Assembly (NCBI GenBank): GCA_003134695.1
Contig: PLCB01000058.1
Span: forward strand, 100,778-164,777
DNA from: Candidatus Zemynaea palustris
GTDB taxonomy: Bacteria; Vulcanimicrobiota; Vulcanimicrobiia; Vulcanimicrobiales; Vulcanimicrobiaceae
Direction of reading: 5' to 3'
Length of the DNA stretch: 64,000 nt
A model generated the notes under the pieces. That model did not search any database. It was given only the letters and a program-made list of their open reading frames with translations, and was not told where the DNA came from. The first letter of the stretch is position 1, and each line of letters opens with the position of its first letter. Positions 8,506 to 16,744 of the stretch are shown here, piece by piece. The position numbers were made by a program, and so were the translations under genes.

Positions 8506-11141
8506 CCCCGTTCCCCCGCATCCAGAGCGGTGAGTTGCGCGCGTACCCGCGCGCGTTCGCTTTCGTAACCGGCCAACTTGGCCCGCTCCTTCGCAACCAC
8601 GTCGGGCGACGCCTTGCTCGTGAATTGTTCGTTGGCGAGCTTCTTCTCCAGGCGCTCGACCTCGACGTCGAGACGCTCGAGCTCCTTGCGGTTGCGCTCG
8701 CGCAAGACTCCTGGCGCAGCCTCGATTCTGACCGCCTTGATCGCGGCGCTCGCGTCCGATGCTGAGGTCTCGTCCGACTCGGCTTCGACCTCGAGCTTCG
8801 CATTCGCCAAACGACTCAGCAGATCCAGCGCCTCGGCACCGAGCAGTCGCTCGAGTGCGCGCGGCACGCGAAGCATCATCTTCTCTTTCGGCGGTAAGCC
8901 TTGACTCGTCCGGAATTCTCGTGCTTCGCCGACTTTGCGGATGATTTCGGAGAAGAATTCGGCCGCCGCGTCGTCGTGCGGGATCTCGGTCGGATCGGGC
9001 CAGGATGCGGTGACGATCGTCGCGCCGTCGTGCGGTAGCGCTTGCCAAATCTCTTCGCTGACGAACGGCGCGATCGGATGGAGGAGGCGCATCGTCACAT
9101 TGAGCGAGTACGAGAGGACGGCGGCGCGCGAACCGGTCGGCGTCTTGCTGGTTTCGAGGTACCAATCGCAGTAGCGATACCAGATGAAGTCGAGCAGCGC
9201 GTCGGCGGCGACGCCGAACGCGTAGCCGTCGAGAGCGTTGGTCACGTCGACGGCGGTTTGGCGGAGCGAGGTGAGGATCCAACGGTCGGCGAGCGTCAGT
9301 TGCTCTTTCGGCGGCAGCGTACTCGCGGGCGGGAGACCTTCGGGCAACGACTTCACATAGCGTAGCGCGTTCCACATCTTGTTGTTGAACTCGCGCGCCT
9401 TTTCGCAGAAGCGTTCGTCGAAGCGAAGCTCTTGCGATTCGAGCCGCATCTGGCGAACGATGCCGAAGCGGGTCGCATCGGCGCCATATTTGCCGATCAG
9501 GTCCATCGGATCGATCGCGTTGCCGAGACTCTTCGACATCTTGCGGCCCTGAAGGTCGAAGACGAGCGGCGTGATGAAGACTTCGCGGAACGGGATGTCC
9601 TGGGCAAACTTCAGACCGAGCATCACCATGCGCGCGACCCACAAAAAGATAATGTCGCGGCTCGTGACCATGACTTGGTTCGGATACCAGTGCTCGAGTT
9701 CGGGTGTCTTCTCGGGCCAACCGAGGATCGAGAGCGGCCAGAGGCCGCTCGAAAACCAGGTGTCGAGCGTATCGGGGTCGCGCGTGAGTTCGGTGATGCC
9801 GTGCTCCCGCTTGGCGAGCGCGTAGGCTTCTGCTTCCGTTTCCGCGACGATCGTTTCGCCGTTCGGGCCGTACCAGACCGGGAGTTGATGGCCCCACCAG
9901 ATCTGACGCGAGACGTTCCAGTCGCGGATGTTTTCGAGCCACGCTTCGTACGTGCGGCCGAAGCGCTCGGGGACGAAACGGATCCGGCCGTCGCGATACG
10001 CTTCGAGCGCAGGCTCGGCCAGCGTTTGCATCTTGCAGAACCATTGCAGGGAGAGGAGTGGTTCGACGATCGCGCCGGAACGCGAACTCACGGGCACCAT
10101 GTGGCGGCGCGGTTCGGTCTTCACCAGAAGTTTTTGCGTCTTGAGGTCGCGCACGACCGCTTTGCGCGCTTCGAAGCGATCGAGCCCTCGATACGGTGCC
10201 GGCGCTTCGTCGGTCATCCTTCCGTCGAAGCCGATCACGCTCGGCATTGGAAGGTTGTGGCGTTCGCCGATTTCGTTGTCGAGCGAATCGTGCGCCGGCG
10301 TAACTTTGACTGCGCCCGTTCCGAACTCGCGCTCGACGGCCGCATCGGCGACGATCGGGAGTTTTCTTCCGACGAGCGGAAGGACGACGTGCTTGCCGAT
10401 CAGGTGACGGTAGCGTTCGTCGTCGGGATGGACGGCGACGGCGGTGTCGCCGAGCATCGTCTCGGGGCGCGTGGTGGCGACGTCGATCGAGAAGGTTCCG
10501 TCTTCGCTCGGGTAGCGAATCTGCCAGAGGAAGCCGTCGCGTTCTTCGTCGTCGACTTCGGCGTCGGAGAGGGTCGATTGCGATACGGGATCCCAGTTGA
10601 CGAGACGTGTCCCGCGGTACATAAGACCTTCGCGATAGAGCGCGACGAAGACTTTGGCGACCGCGGCCGAGAGGCCGGGATCGAGCGTGAAGCGTTCGCG
10701 TTCCCAATCGGGACCGAAGCCGAGTTTGCGAAACGTCTCGTTGATCTCGCCGCCGTATTGCTCGCGCCAAGCCCAGGCGCGTTCCAGATATTTCCCGCGA
10801 CCGAGCTTTTCGCGCGTGAGACCTTCCTTGGCGAGTTCGCGCACCAACACGGCTTCGGTCGCGATCGCGGCGTGATCTTGTCCGGGGATCCAATCGGCGT
10901 TCTCGCCGAGCATTCGATGATAGCGCGTAAGAATGTCCTGCGGCGTGTACGTCGAGCCCTGACCGAGGTGCGCGCGGCCGGTGATGTTCGGCGGGGGCAT
11001 CGAGATGATGAACGGCGGACGCGCCGGGTCGGGCTCTTCGTGGAAGACGCCGGCCGCGAGCCATTCAGCGTAACGCCGCGGCTCGACCGTTGCGGGATCG
11101 TAGGCTTTCGAGAACTGGTCGGCGGTTGGTTCGGTCTGCAC
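8502..11141 (-). CDS. valS: valyl-tRNA synthetase
   Basis: 879 residues, full-length class Ia synthetase. KMSKSLGN lies at 534-541, the editing domain with the N-terminal TTRPETMLGDTAVAVHP precedes it, and a C-terminal coiled-coil tRNA-binding arm (about 805-870, RERNRKELERLDVEVERLEK) closes it. It charges tRNA-Val. The HIGH motif reads HLGQ at 58-61, so the second histidine is glutamine. It heads the run into pyrR-pyrB-pyrC-carA with a 4-base overlap. About 125 bases upstream separate it from the hairpin behind the metalloprotease gene; no T-box was recognised there. Confidence 0.97.
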   Translation of the reverse strand: MQTEPTADQFSKAYDPATVEPRRYAEWLAAGVFHEEPDPARPPFIISMPPPNITGRAHLGQGSTYTPQDILTRYHRMLGENADWIPGQDHAAIATEAVLVRELAKEGLTREKLGRGKYLERAWAWREQYGGEINETFRKLGFGPDWERERFTLDPGLSAAVAKVFVALYREGLMYRGTRLVNWDPVSQSTLSDAEVDDEERDGFLWQIRYPSEDGTFSIDVATTRPETMLGDTAVAVHPDDERYRHLIGKHVVLPLVGRKLPIVADAAVEREFGTGAVKVTPAHDSLDNEIGERHNLPMPSVIGFDGRMTDEAPAPYRGLDRFEARKAVVRDLKTQKLLVKTEPRRHMVPVSSRSGAIVEPLLSLQWFCKMQTLAEPALEAYRDGRIRFVPERFGRTYEAWLENIRDWNVSRQIWWGHQLPVWYGPNGETIVAETEAEAYALAKREHGITELTRDPDTLDTWFSSGLWPLSILGWPEKTPELEHWYPNQVMVTSRDIIFLWVARMVMLGLKFAQDIPFREVFITPLVFDLQGRKMSKSLGNAIDPMDLIGKYGADATRFGIVRQMRLESQELRFDERFCEKAREFNNKMWNALRYVKSLPEGLPPASTLPPKEQLTLADRWILTSLRQTAVDVTNALDGYAFGVAADALLDFIWYRYCDWYLETSKTPTGSRAAVLSYSLNVTMRLLHPIAPFVSEEIWQALPHDGATIVTASWPDPTEIPHDDAAAEFFSEIIRKVGEAREFRTSQGLPPKEKMMLRVPRALERLLGAEALDLLSRLANAKLEVEAESDETSASDASAAIKAVRIEAAPGVLRERNRKELERLDVEVERLEKKLANEQFTSKASPDVVAKERAKLAGYESERARVRAQLTALDAGERG

Positions 11142-11267
11142 GTTGGCCCGTTCATTATGGCCGGTACGAGGCGGGCCCTACGGTTTCGTGAGCCACGTCA
11201 CACGACAAGCGACACAAGCGCATGCTAGGCTGACTCTGCGAGAAACGGCGCTCCTGACCAGAGAGCC

Positions 11268-11305
11268 GGCAAGCGGGGTCGGCACGGATGCCGGCCCCGC
11301 TTGCC
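11268..11305 (-). terminator. 17-bp hairpin directly after the metalloprotease stop codon
   Basis: Arms 11268-11284 and 11289-11305 are complementary over 17 bp with one G-T pair and a 4-base loop. It begins 3 bases after the metalloprotease stop on the minus strand. There is no T-run on that side, but four T follow it on the plus strand. It probably ends the metalloprotease transcript and separates it from valS. Confidence 0.55.
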
Positions 11306-11308
11306 TTT

Positions 11309-13876
11309 TCAGCGGGTTCGGGCCGGTGCCGGAGAGGCCACCGCGCGCGGCCGTTCTTGGACGCTCGCCACCAATAATTCGAGGTGCGCGCGCGTCGTGC
11401 GATCGAGTTTCGGCGAGCGCAACGCGCGCGAGGCTTGGGCGGAGATCGCCAGCAATTCGGCGCGCGCGAGCGCGCGTGCGTCGGCCGGCATCTTCGGATC
11501 CGTCGAAGACGCGACGCCGGCCAGCGTTTCGAGATAACGTTGCTGGAGTGCGCGGCGCATTGGGTCGATCGATTTCACGTTCGCCCCGGCTGCCAATTCG
11601 CGGTAGACGCTGCCGTGCATCCAGTCGAAGAGATCGGCGAGCCGCATCGGATTGGCGTCACTCGTCTCCGACGGGCCGTCGACGATGCGCGCGAGGACGA
11701 GCGGTTGGAAGACTTGGCGCAGGACGCCGGCTTGCAGATTTCCGATGAGATCGGCGAGCGACGTGTCGTGCCGTTCCGGCGGATCGTACGCCCACTGCGG
11801 AAGTTGGCCGTACGTCGGGAAATCGTAGCCGTAGCCCGCCCACTCCGAGTAGCCGAGCCGCGCGAGCAAGGCTGCTGGGAGTCGCAGCGCGCCGGCCGAG
11901 AAGACGTTCCGGTCGAGCTGGTCGAACGCGCGCTTTTGGTCGGCGCGCGAGACGGGGACGACCGGCGGCTCCGCGTGCGGATCGCCGCGATGCGCGCGAG
12001 AGAGGTACTGCCCCCCGATGAAGTGCGCGGGCAGCTGCGCGCATTGGCCGTACTGCCGCCAGAGATACGAGAACGCGTCGGTTTCGGTGCCGTAGGCGTC
12101 GCCGGCGAGCGGAAAGCGCTCGTTGAGGTGTCGCAAGAGATCGCGATACATGTCGAGACGCATCGCGCACCAGCCGAGCGGATCGTTCGTGAGGTCGCCC
12201 GTTTCGACGCGTGGATCGGCGGCGTGGCCGTTGGTCCACGAGACGTCTTCGTCCGAAGCGTAACGGTAGCGGGGATCGCTCCAGGCCGCGGCCCAACGCC
12301 GCAACGTCGGCAGCTCGTCTTCGGGTGTCTTCGCGCCGGGGATCGGCGCGTATGCCCAGTGGACCGCGTAATAGTCGTATGGTCCGAGCACGGTCTGGTG
12401 GTAATCGCCCTGCGACGTGCCGCGCGGCCAGAGGTTGAGCGGCGCGTACTCCATCGTGGTCGACGTGATCCCAAATTTTCCGGTGAACGTCTTGTCTTGG
12501 AGTTGCTTCGCAGTGTAGGCCAGCGAGCCGATGAAGTTATGTTGGAAGCCGAGATTGTGGCCGCTCTCGTGGAGGATCACGGCGTACCACGTGTCGTCCA
12601 AGAACTGCTGCGGCATCGGGTCGGTCGAGCGTCCGTAGCGTTCCGGGTCGACGAGGTAGGTCCAGGTGCGTTGCGCGTTGAGCGGGACATCGGCCGAAAT
12701 CAAAATCCCGGCGCGGAATTCTTCGCCGGTGCGCGGATCGAACAGCGTTTGCGAGTCGGCCCCAAAACTTCCGCGGTACTCGGTAATCCAGCGCAAGACG
12801 CTGTAGCGGATGTCGTCGGGATCCCAGTTCGCGTCGTCGGGCTGGTCGCGGACCTCGAGTGCGCCGCTGATCCCGATCTTCAGGAACGCGTCGTTCCACT
12901 TCAGAACGCCCTCGCGAATCGCCGCGCGGTATTTTTCCGGAATCGTGTTGCTGAGATAAAAGACCATCGGGTGCGTCGCCGGCGAAACCGGCTTGCTCGG
13001 ATCCGAGGGCTGAATATTCCAGCGCACGACGTAGCGGAGGCTGCGCGAGAGGACGTGCTCGTCGTCGAATTGGAGGTAGATGTCGTCGTAGATACCGACG
13101 CGATCGTCGGCGAGCCGCGGGCGGTAGCCGTCGTCCTTGGGCGGGTCGGCGATGTTGTAGACGACGCGAATCTGCACGTGGCGCGGATCGGCGGCGACGT
13201 CACGCAGGCGCTGATCGTCCGAGGTCCAGTCTTGCCGGGCTTCGAGAACCACGTTCTTCGGGAAGGCTTTGGTCGAGCCGAAGTACGTTCGTTGCAGATT
13301 CAAGACGTAGGGCTGCGCGCGACCGCCTGCTCCGCCCGAACGGCGCAGGACGTTCTTGAGGTTCAGCTGATCGTCGAGAAACGGCGCCGCGTCGATGACG
13401 ACGGCACCGCTGTGGTCGTCGACCGCGGCGATCGGCGCCAACGCGACGATCGAGCGCGCGAAGGAACGGTCGATCGCGCGCTGCGCCGCAGGCGTGCGCG
13501 GCGCGACGAAATACGGACTAGGCCAAAGGATCGCGACGCTGTTGCCGGCACGTTCGAAGCGCACGAGCTCGGTCGGCAGATGATCGGTGTTCCCCCAAAC
13601 GACCCCGAAGCCGCCGAGACCGGTTGCGGGGACGATGGTCTGAACGAACTCGCGGTCGAGTTGGTCGGCGGCGAGTTCGAGATAGACGCGGCCGCCTTTG
13701 TGCCAGATCGTAAAGAGCCCGCGTTGCGGCTGCGCGTCCTTGACGAACGCGTCGTATGCGACGGGCTCGCCGGCGGGCTGGAACCCGGCGCGCTGGGCGG
13801 CGGCGCGTTGCGGACCGCCCGTGAGCGCAAGCGCAGAGGCGACGAGGATCAAGCAGATCCGTCCAAGATGACGCAT
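11309..13876 (-). CDS. secreted zinc metalloprotease (DUF4953/DUF5117-like)
   Basis: 855 residues. An N-terminal signal peptide (MRHLGRICLILVASALALTG, then an AAAQ cleavage-like end) starts it. The metzincin zinc motif HESGHNLGFQHN begins at His436 and fits HExxHxxGxxH. MEYAPLNLWP about 30 residues later may include the Met-turn. The upstream region with VVYNIADPP and VVRWNIQPSDP matches large uncharacterised zinc-dependent proteases that carry DUF5117 and DUF4953. I prefer the ATG at 13876 because the signal peptide begins there; the frame is open to 13945. It is a single gene ending in a strong hairpin, diverging from the repeat-protein cassette. Confidence 0.9.
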   Translation of the reverse strand: MRHLGRICLILVASALALTGGPQRAAAQRAGFQPAGEPVAYDAFVKDAQPQRGLFTIWHKGGRVYLELAADQLDREFVQTIVPATGLGGFGVVWGNTDHLPTELVRFERAGNSVAILWPSPYFVAPRTPAAQRAIDRSFARSIVALAPIAAVDDHSGAVVIDAAPFLDDQLNLKNVLRRSGGAGGRAQPYVLNLQRTYFGSTKAFPKNVVLEARQDWTSDDQRLRDVAADPRHVQIRVVYNIADPPKDDGYRPRLADDRVGIYDDIYLQFDDEHVLSRSLRYVVRWNIQPSDPSKPVSPATHPMVFYLSNTIPEKYRAAIREGVLKWNDAFLKIGISGALEVRDQPDDANWDPDDIRYSVLRWITEYRGSFGADSQTLFDPRTGEEFRAGILISADVPLNAQRTWTYLVDPERYGRSTDPMPQQFLDDTWYAVILHESGHNLGFQHNFIGSLAYTAKQLQDKTFTGKFGITSTTMEYAPLNLWPRGTSQGDYHQTVLGPYDYYAVHWAYAPIPGAKTPEDELPTLRRWAAAWSDPRYRYASDEDVSWTNGHAADPRVETGDLTNDPLGWCAMRLDMYRDLLRHLNERFPLAGDAYGTETDAFSYLWRQYGQCAQLPAHFIGGQYLSRAHRGDPHAEPPVVPVSRADQKRAFDQLDRNVFSAGALRLPAALLARLGYSEWAGYGYDFPTYGQLPQWAYDPPERHDTSLADLIGNLQAGVLRQVFQPLVLARIVDGPSETSDANPMRLADLFDWMHGSVYRELAAGANVKSIDPMRRALQQRYLETLAGVASSTDPKMPADARALARAELLAISAQASRALRSPKLDRTTRAHLELLVASVQERPRAVASPAPARTR

Positions 13877-14059
13877 CCCGGCGGCGTTGGACCCGATGGG
13901 CCATAAGACCCGCCGCACCGTCTCCGGCGTCGTCGCGCAAAGCATTTCTCGCCGGCGAGCTAGGGAACTCCGCGCGCTGCCGGCTCGTTAAGAGGAGCGA
14001 AGAGGTTCTCGCCAAAGGGAATCTTCAACTCATCCGTTTCACCACGGAGGCTACCGCAA

Positions 14060-14530
14060 TTGGACGTATCCCAGCGCATCGCACGCATCGCCGTCCTGCT
14101 GACCGTCATGGTCACGCTCGGCGCAGCCACGCCGGTCAAGACGGCGCCGCTGGTCATCGACCTTGGCAACGCGGGCGACGTGAGCGGCTCGAAAGGCGCG
14201 CGCCAGGTCAAAACCACCGCCCTCGTCATCGACCTTGGCAACGCGGGCGACGTGAGCGGCTCGAAGGACGCGCGCGCCGTCAAAACCACCGCCCTGGTCA
14301 TCGACCTTGGCAACGCGGGCGACGTGAGCGGCTCGAAGGGCGCGCGCGCCGTCAAAACCACTGCCCTGGTCATCGACCTTGGCAACGCGGGCGACGTGAG
14401 CGGCTCGAAGGGCGCGCGCGCCGTCAAAACCACCGCCCTGGTCATCGACCTTGCCGCGAACGCGACGGATGGCAGCGGGGCGAAAGCGCCCATCCATTTG
14501 ACGGCGGCGCCGCTGGTTATCACCCTATGA
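14060..14530 (+). CDS. secreted 24-residue-repeat protein, copy 1 (unknown family)
   Basis: 156 residues from a TTG start with GGAGG nine bases upstream (14046-14050). A signal peptide (to about A22) is followed by five near-identical units and a short terminal cap (LTAAPLVITL). Each unit reads roughly VKTTALVIDLGNAGDVSGSK plus GARA: a predicted beta strand, then a Gly/Asn/Ser turn. No cysteines, no anchors and no known domain are visible. A second gene at 27711 has the same 24-residue period and the same LVID/G-NA/SG-K pattern, and each is followed by a related two-cysteine secreted protein. A beta-solenoid or fibre-forming secreted protein is a plausible inference; the function is unknown. 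Confidence 0.75.
   Translation: MDVSQRIARIAVLLTVMVTLGAATPVKTAPLVIDLGNAGDVSGSKGARQVKTTALVIDLGNAGDVSGSKDARAVKTTALVIDLGNAGDVSGSKGARAVKTTALVIDLGNAGDVSGSKGARAVKTTALVIDLAANATDGSGAKAPIHLTAAPLVITL
14135..14497 (+). repeat. tandem 72-bp repeat array, five units
   Basis: Units start at 14135, 14207, 14279, 14351 and 14423. The first four are 72 bp, the last is 75 bp and diverged. Units 2-4 differ at only a few positions, so the array looks recently expanded. It is entirely in frame in the secreted repeat protein. Confidence 0.95.
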
Positions 14531-14580
14531 ATTTCCTAACCAAGATGATTTCTCACAACGCTAGAGAGGAAGGAATCCCA

Positions 14581-14994
14581 ATGATTCGTCGATCGATCGC
14601 CGCCATATTCGCAGGCGCGTTCGTGCTCGCCGGTGCGGTAGCGGCCTTCGCCGCGACGCAGGAATATGACATCACCGTCCCGGTGACGCTCAAGAACTTA
14701 AAAGCGGCCCTGCCAGCCGGTATCACGATCTCGTGCGCCGTCGGCCGCGGGAACACCCTCGCATATTCGACGGCGTCGGGCGGCGCGACGGGCGCGACCG
14801 GCTCGGGGTCGACACATTCGTCGCTCGGAAGTCCGGACGGAAAACTTCCTCCGGTCACCGATGTCGTCGTGGTCGTGGCCGAGGAGCAGACCACCTTGGG
14901 CAGCTTGGCGTCAGTCGGCGTGCAGTATCTCTGCTGGGGTAAGCTCGACAAGGGCACGACGCCGGTCAATTTCATCAACGGCAACGTCAAGTAG
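14581..14994 (+). CDS. two-cysteine secreted partner protein, copy 1 (unknown family)
   Basis: 137 residues. The ATG at 14581 is preceded by a purine-rich ribosome site (GAGAGGAAGGA); the frame also opens at 14527, but the signal peptide (MIRRSIAAIFAGAFVLAGAV, ending AAFAA) begins at 14581. The mature part starts TQEYDITVPVTL, has ISCAVGRGNTLAYSTASG, then VQYLCWGKLDKGTTPVNFINGNVK. The two cysteines and the C-terminal KGTTPVNFI-G motif recur in the protein at 28185. A small disulfide-bonded beta-sandwich domain is likely. It lies 50 bases after the repeat protein and is probably co-transcribed. Confidence 0.75.
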   Translation: MIRRSIAAIFAGAFVLAGAVAAFAATQEYDITVPVTLKNLKAALPAGITISCAVGRGNTLAYSTASGGATGATGSGSTHSSLGSPDGKLPPVTDVVVVVAEEQTTLGSLASVGVQYLCWGKLDKGTTPVNFINGNVK

Positions 14995-15080
14995 GCCGAT
15001 CGACGTTCCGCTCCGCCGCCGCATCCGGTTCAACGATGCAGCGTTCACGGCGACTATTCGGCGAGTGCGAAGTCTCAGCG

Positions 15081-15551
15081 ATGATACTTCGCACCTTCGC
15101 CTTGCTCGGCGCGTCCCTTGCGATCGCGCTTGCGTCGCCGCCCAGACCATTGGCAGCGCAAGAGCCACCGAATCCGATGCAAACTAAGTCGCCGGTCGGG
15201 TCGTCCGACTTCTGGCCGTGGGATGCCGCGGGCGTTTTCAAACGCGACGAAGCGACTGCGACAAGCCTGGTCGTCTACGTCGACGGCGACCGTTGCGCGA
15301 CGTTCTCGCCGCAGGACATCGCGACGGACGCACCCGGCTCACCGCTCGCACTCCTGAATCGTGCGTATCATAACTATCAGCACAACCATCTTCGTTGGGA
15401 TGACCCGTTGCGTTCGATCGCCGGCCAACGACACCGAGTTCAGGTCGTCGGTCACGACTCGAGCGGGCGCCGTTCGCAGACCGTCTTCTTCACGCCGATC
15501 ACCGCCGGCGATTACGGCTCACCGCTGAGCTGCGACGCTTTGCGGCACTAG
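15081..15551 (+). CDS. exported protein of unknown function
   Basis: 156 residues from the ATG at 15081; an upstream ATG at 15036 would add 15 residues. The N-terminus (MILRTFALLGASLAIALASP) is a signal peptide. The mature part has two cysteines (DGDRCATFSP and PLSCDALRH) and a beta-rich middle (HRVQVVGHDSSGRRSQTVFF) suggestive of an Ig-like fold. It is 86 bases behind the two-cysteine partner gene and ahead of a strong terminator, so it may be the third gene of this transcript. No counterpart follows the second cassette. Confidence 0.6.
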   Translation: MILRTFALLGASLAIALASPPRPLAAQEPPNPMQTKSPVGSSDFWPWDAAGVFKRDEATATSLVVYVDGDRCATFSPQDIATDAPGSPLALLNRAYHNYQHNHLRWDDPLRSIAGQRHRVQVVGHDSSGRRSQTVFFTPITAGDYGSPLSCDALRH

Positions 15552-15572
15552 CCGCCGCAGAGACGGCAGCCG

Positions 15573-15613
15573 AAAATGCGAGAGCCCCACGATTGCGGGG
15601 CTCTCGCATTTTT
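15573..15613. terminator. bidirectional intrinsic terminator
   Basis: A perfect 16-bp stem (15573-15588 with 15597-15612) with an 8-base loop has T-runs on both strands. It would end the plus-strand secreted cassette and the minus-strand tRNA-Pro transcript. Confidence 0.9.
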
Positions 15614-15615
15614 GG

Positions 15616-15690
15616 TCGGGCAGACTGGATTCGAACCAGCGCTCTCCAGTCCCCCAGACTGGCGCGTTAACCAAGCTACGCTACTGCCCG
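15616..15690 (-). tRNA. tRNA-Pro (anticodon GGG)
   Basis: Acceptor stem CGGGCAG/CTGCCCG, T-arm GGTTCGAATCC and anticodon stem CCAGT/ACTGG enclosing CTGGGGG, which places GGG at 34-36. CCA is not encoded. It lies directly before the bidirectional terminator. Confidence 0.93.
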
Positions 15691-15742
15691 TCCTCTCGGC
15701 TTTCGCAGCGAGTGCCGCTCGACCATTCTGGTCGCGAAACGA

Positions 15743-15766
15743 AGAAGCGCCGCGAACGGCGCTTCT
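15743..15766 (-). terminator. terminator after hupB
   Basis: A 10-bp GC-rich stem (15743-15752 with 15757-15766) with a 4-base loop is followed on the minus strand by a T-rich tail. It lies about 30 bases downstream of the HU gene. Confidence 0.75.
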
Positions 15767-15794
15767 ATGAGATGAGAACAGCGAAGGCCGCTTG

Positions 15795-16094
15795 CTATCG
15801 CTTGGCTCGCTTCTTCTTCCCGCCGGCAACGGCGTCTTTGAGACCCTTGCCCGCGCTGAAGGCGGGAACGCGCCGGGCCGGGATGATGATTCTCTCGCCG
15901 GTCTTCGGATTGCGACCCTCGCGCTTCTTGCGATCGCGCACGACGAAGTTGCCGAACGGAATCAGTTGGACTTTGTCGCCCTTGACGAGCGCAGCCTTGA
16001 TCTCGTCGAGCAAAAGATCGACGAGTTCGCCGACTTGACGCTTAGAGAGCTCCATTTCCTCCGCCAGCGAATCGATTAGTTCGGCTTTTGTCAA
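15795..16094 (-). CDS. hup: HU-family DNA-binding protein
   Basis: 99 residues, usual HU length plus a basic C-terminal tail (GGKKKRAKR). The family signature GNFVVRDRKKREGRNPKTGE and the PAFSAGKGLKDAV end are present. HU bends and compacts DNA as a dimer. The start is TTG (codons TTG ACA AAA) with GGAGAAG upstream; no ATG fits. It is monocistronic with its own terminator. Confidence 0.96.
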   Translation of the reverse strand: MTKAELIDSLAEEMELSKRQVGELVDLLLDEIKAALVKGDKVQLIPFGNFVVRDRKKREGRNPKTGERIIIPARRVPAFSAGKGLKDAVAGGKKKRAKR

Positions 16095-16141
16095 GTTATC
16101 TTCTCCATATCACTACGAGCAGATGCATCGTAGCAAGGCGC

Positions 16142-16213
16142 TCAAATGAACGGTGGTGCTCTTCGATGGAAGTTCAGCGGCCCCGTACCCGACTTGTAGT
16201 ACGCAGACGCCAT
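16142..16213 (-). CDS. possible 23-residue small protein
   Basis: A 24-codon frame (ATG at 16213, TGA at 16142) with a very strong AGGAGG ribosome site four bases before the ATG. The peptide begins MASAYYKSGTG and ends RRAPPFI. It sits between aroQ and hup on the same strand. No homologue is recognised. It could equally be a leader peptide or a chance frame in the hup 5' region; the ribosome site is the only positive evidence. Confidence 0.3.
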   Translation of the reverse strand: MASAYYKSGTGPLNFHRRAPPFI

Positions 16214-16268
16214 GCCCCCTCCTGCCCAGCAGTCCGCAAAAAATCCTGCAGCGATGCGCCTTTGCGGC

Positions 16269-16703
16269 TCACCGCCGCAGCAGGTCGGCCAGCGCGCGCA
16301 ACGCTAAACAGTACGATTCCGCGCCAAAACCGGCGATCGTCCCGCGGCAAACGCTTGCTGTAACGCTTTGCGCGCGGAACGGCTCCCGGGCGTGGATGTT
16401 GCTGAGATGGACCTCGACCGTCGGCTTTCCGACCGCCGCGATCGCGTCGCGCAACGCATAGGCATAGTGGGTGAACGCCGCGGGATTGATCACGATTCCG
16501 TCAACTGACCCGGCCGCGCGATGGAGCTCGTCGATGATCTCCCCCTCGGAGTTGTACTGGACGGTTCGTACCGTAATCTTTAGCGACTCCGCCACGCGCT
16601 GGATTCGCGTGTCGATCTCGGCCAGCGTCGCGCTTCCGTAGACGTCGGGCTCGCGCGTCCCCAACAGGTCGAGATTCGGCCCGTGGATCACCAGCACGTT
16701 CAT
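16269..16703 (-). CDS. aroQ: 3-dehydroquinate dehydratase, type II
   Basis: 144 residues. VIHGPNLDLLGTREPDVYG (5-23) includes the catalytic Tyr of the flexible loop; NPAAFTHYAYALRDAI and VEVHLSNIHAREPFR complete the type II dodecameric dehydroquinase. It dehydrates 3-dehydroquinate in the shikimate pathway. It diverges from hslO with 41 bases between starts; no other aro gene is nearby. Confidence 0.96.
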   Translation of the reverse strand: MNVLVIHGPNLDLLGTREPDVYGSATLAEIDTRIQRVAESLKITVRTVQYNSEGEIIDELHRAAGSVDGIVINPAAFTHYAYALRDAIAAVGKPTVEVHLSNIHAREPFRAQSVTASVCRGTIAGFGAESYCLALRALADLLRR

Positions 16704-16744
16704 GCGCGCGGCGTTCGTGGAGGAAAACCACTCGCCCTCGAAAA

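Noticed and set aside
9432..11228. Plus-strand 598-codon frame opposite valS
   Set aside because: Antisense shadow of a clear valyl-tRNA synthetase gene.
11141..11268. T-box leader before valS
   Set aside because: No T-box core sequence or specifier loop was recognised in this stretch.
11384..13906. Plus-strand 840-codon frame opposite the metalloprotease gene
   Set aside because: Antisense shadow; the minus frame holds a signal peptide and HExxHxxGxxH.
14135..14497. 72-bp repeats as a CRISPR array
   Set aside because: No spacers: the units are contiguous and coding.
13960..14523. Minus-strand open frame of 187 codons, also repetitive, across the repeat array
   Set aside because: A 72-bp repeat keeps all frames open. 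The plus frame has a ribosome site, a signal peptide and a paralogue with the same arrangement; the minus frame has none.
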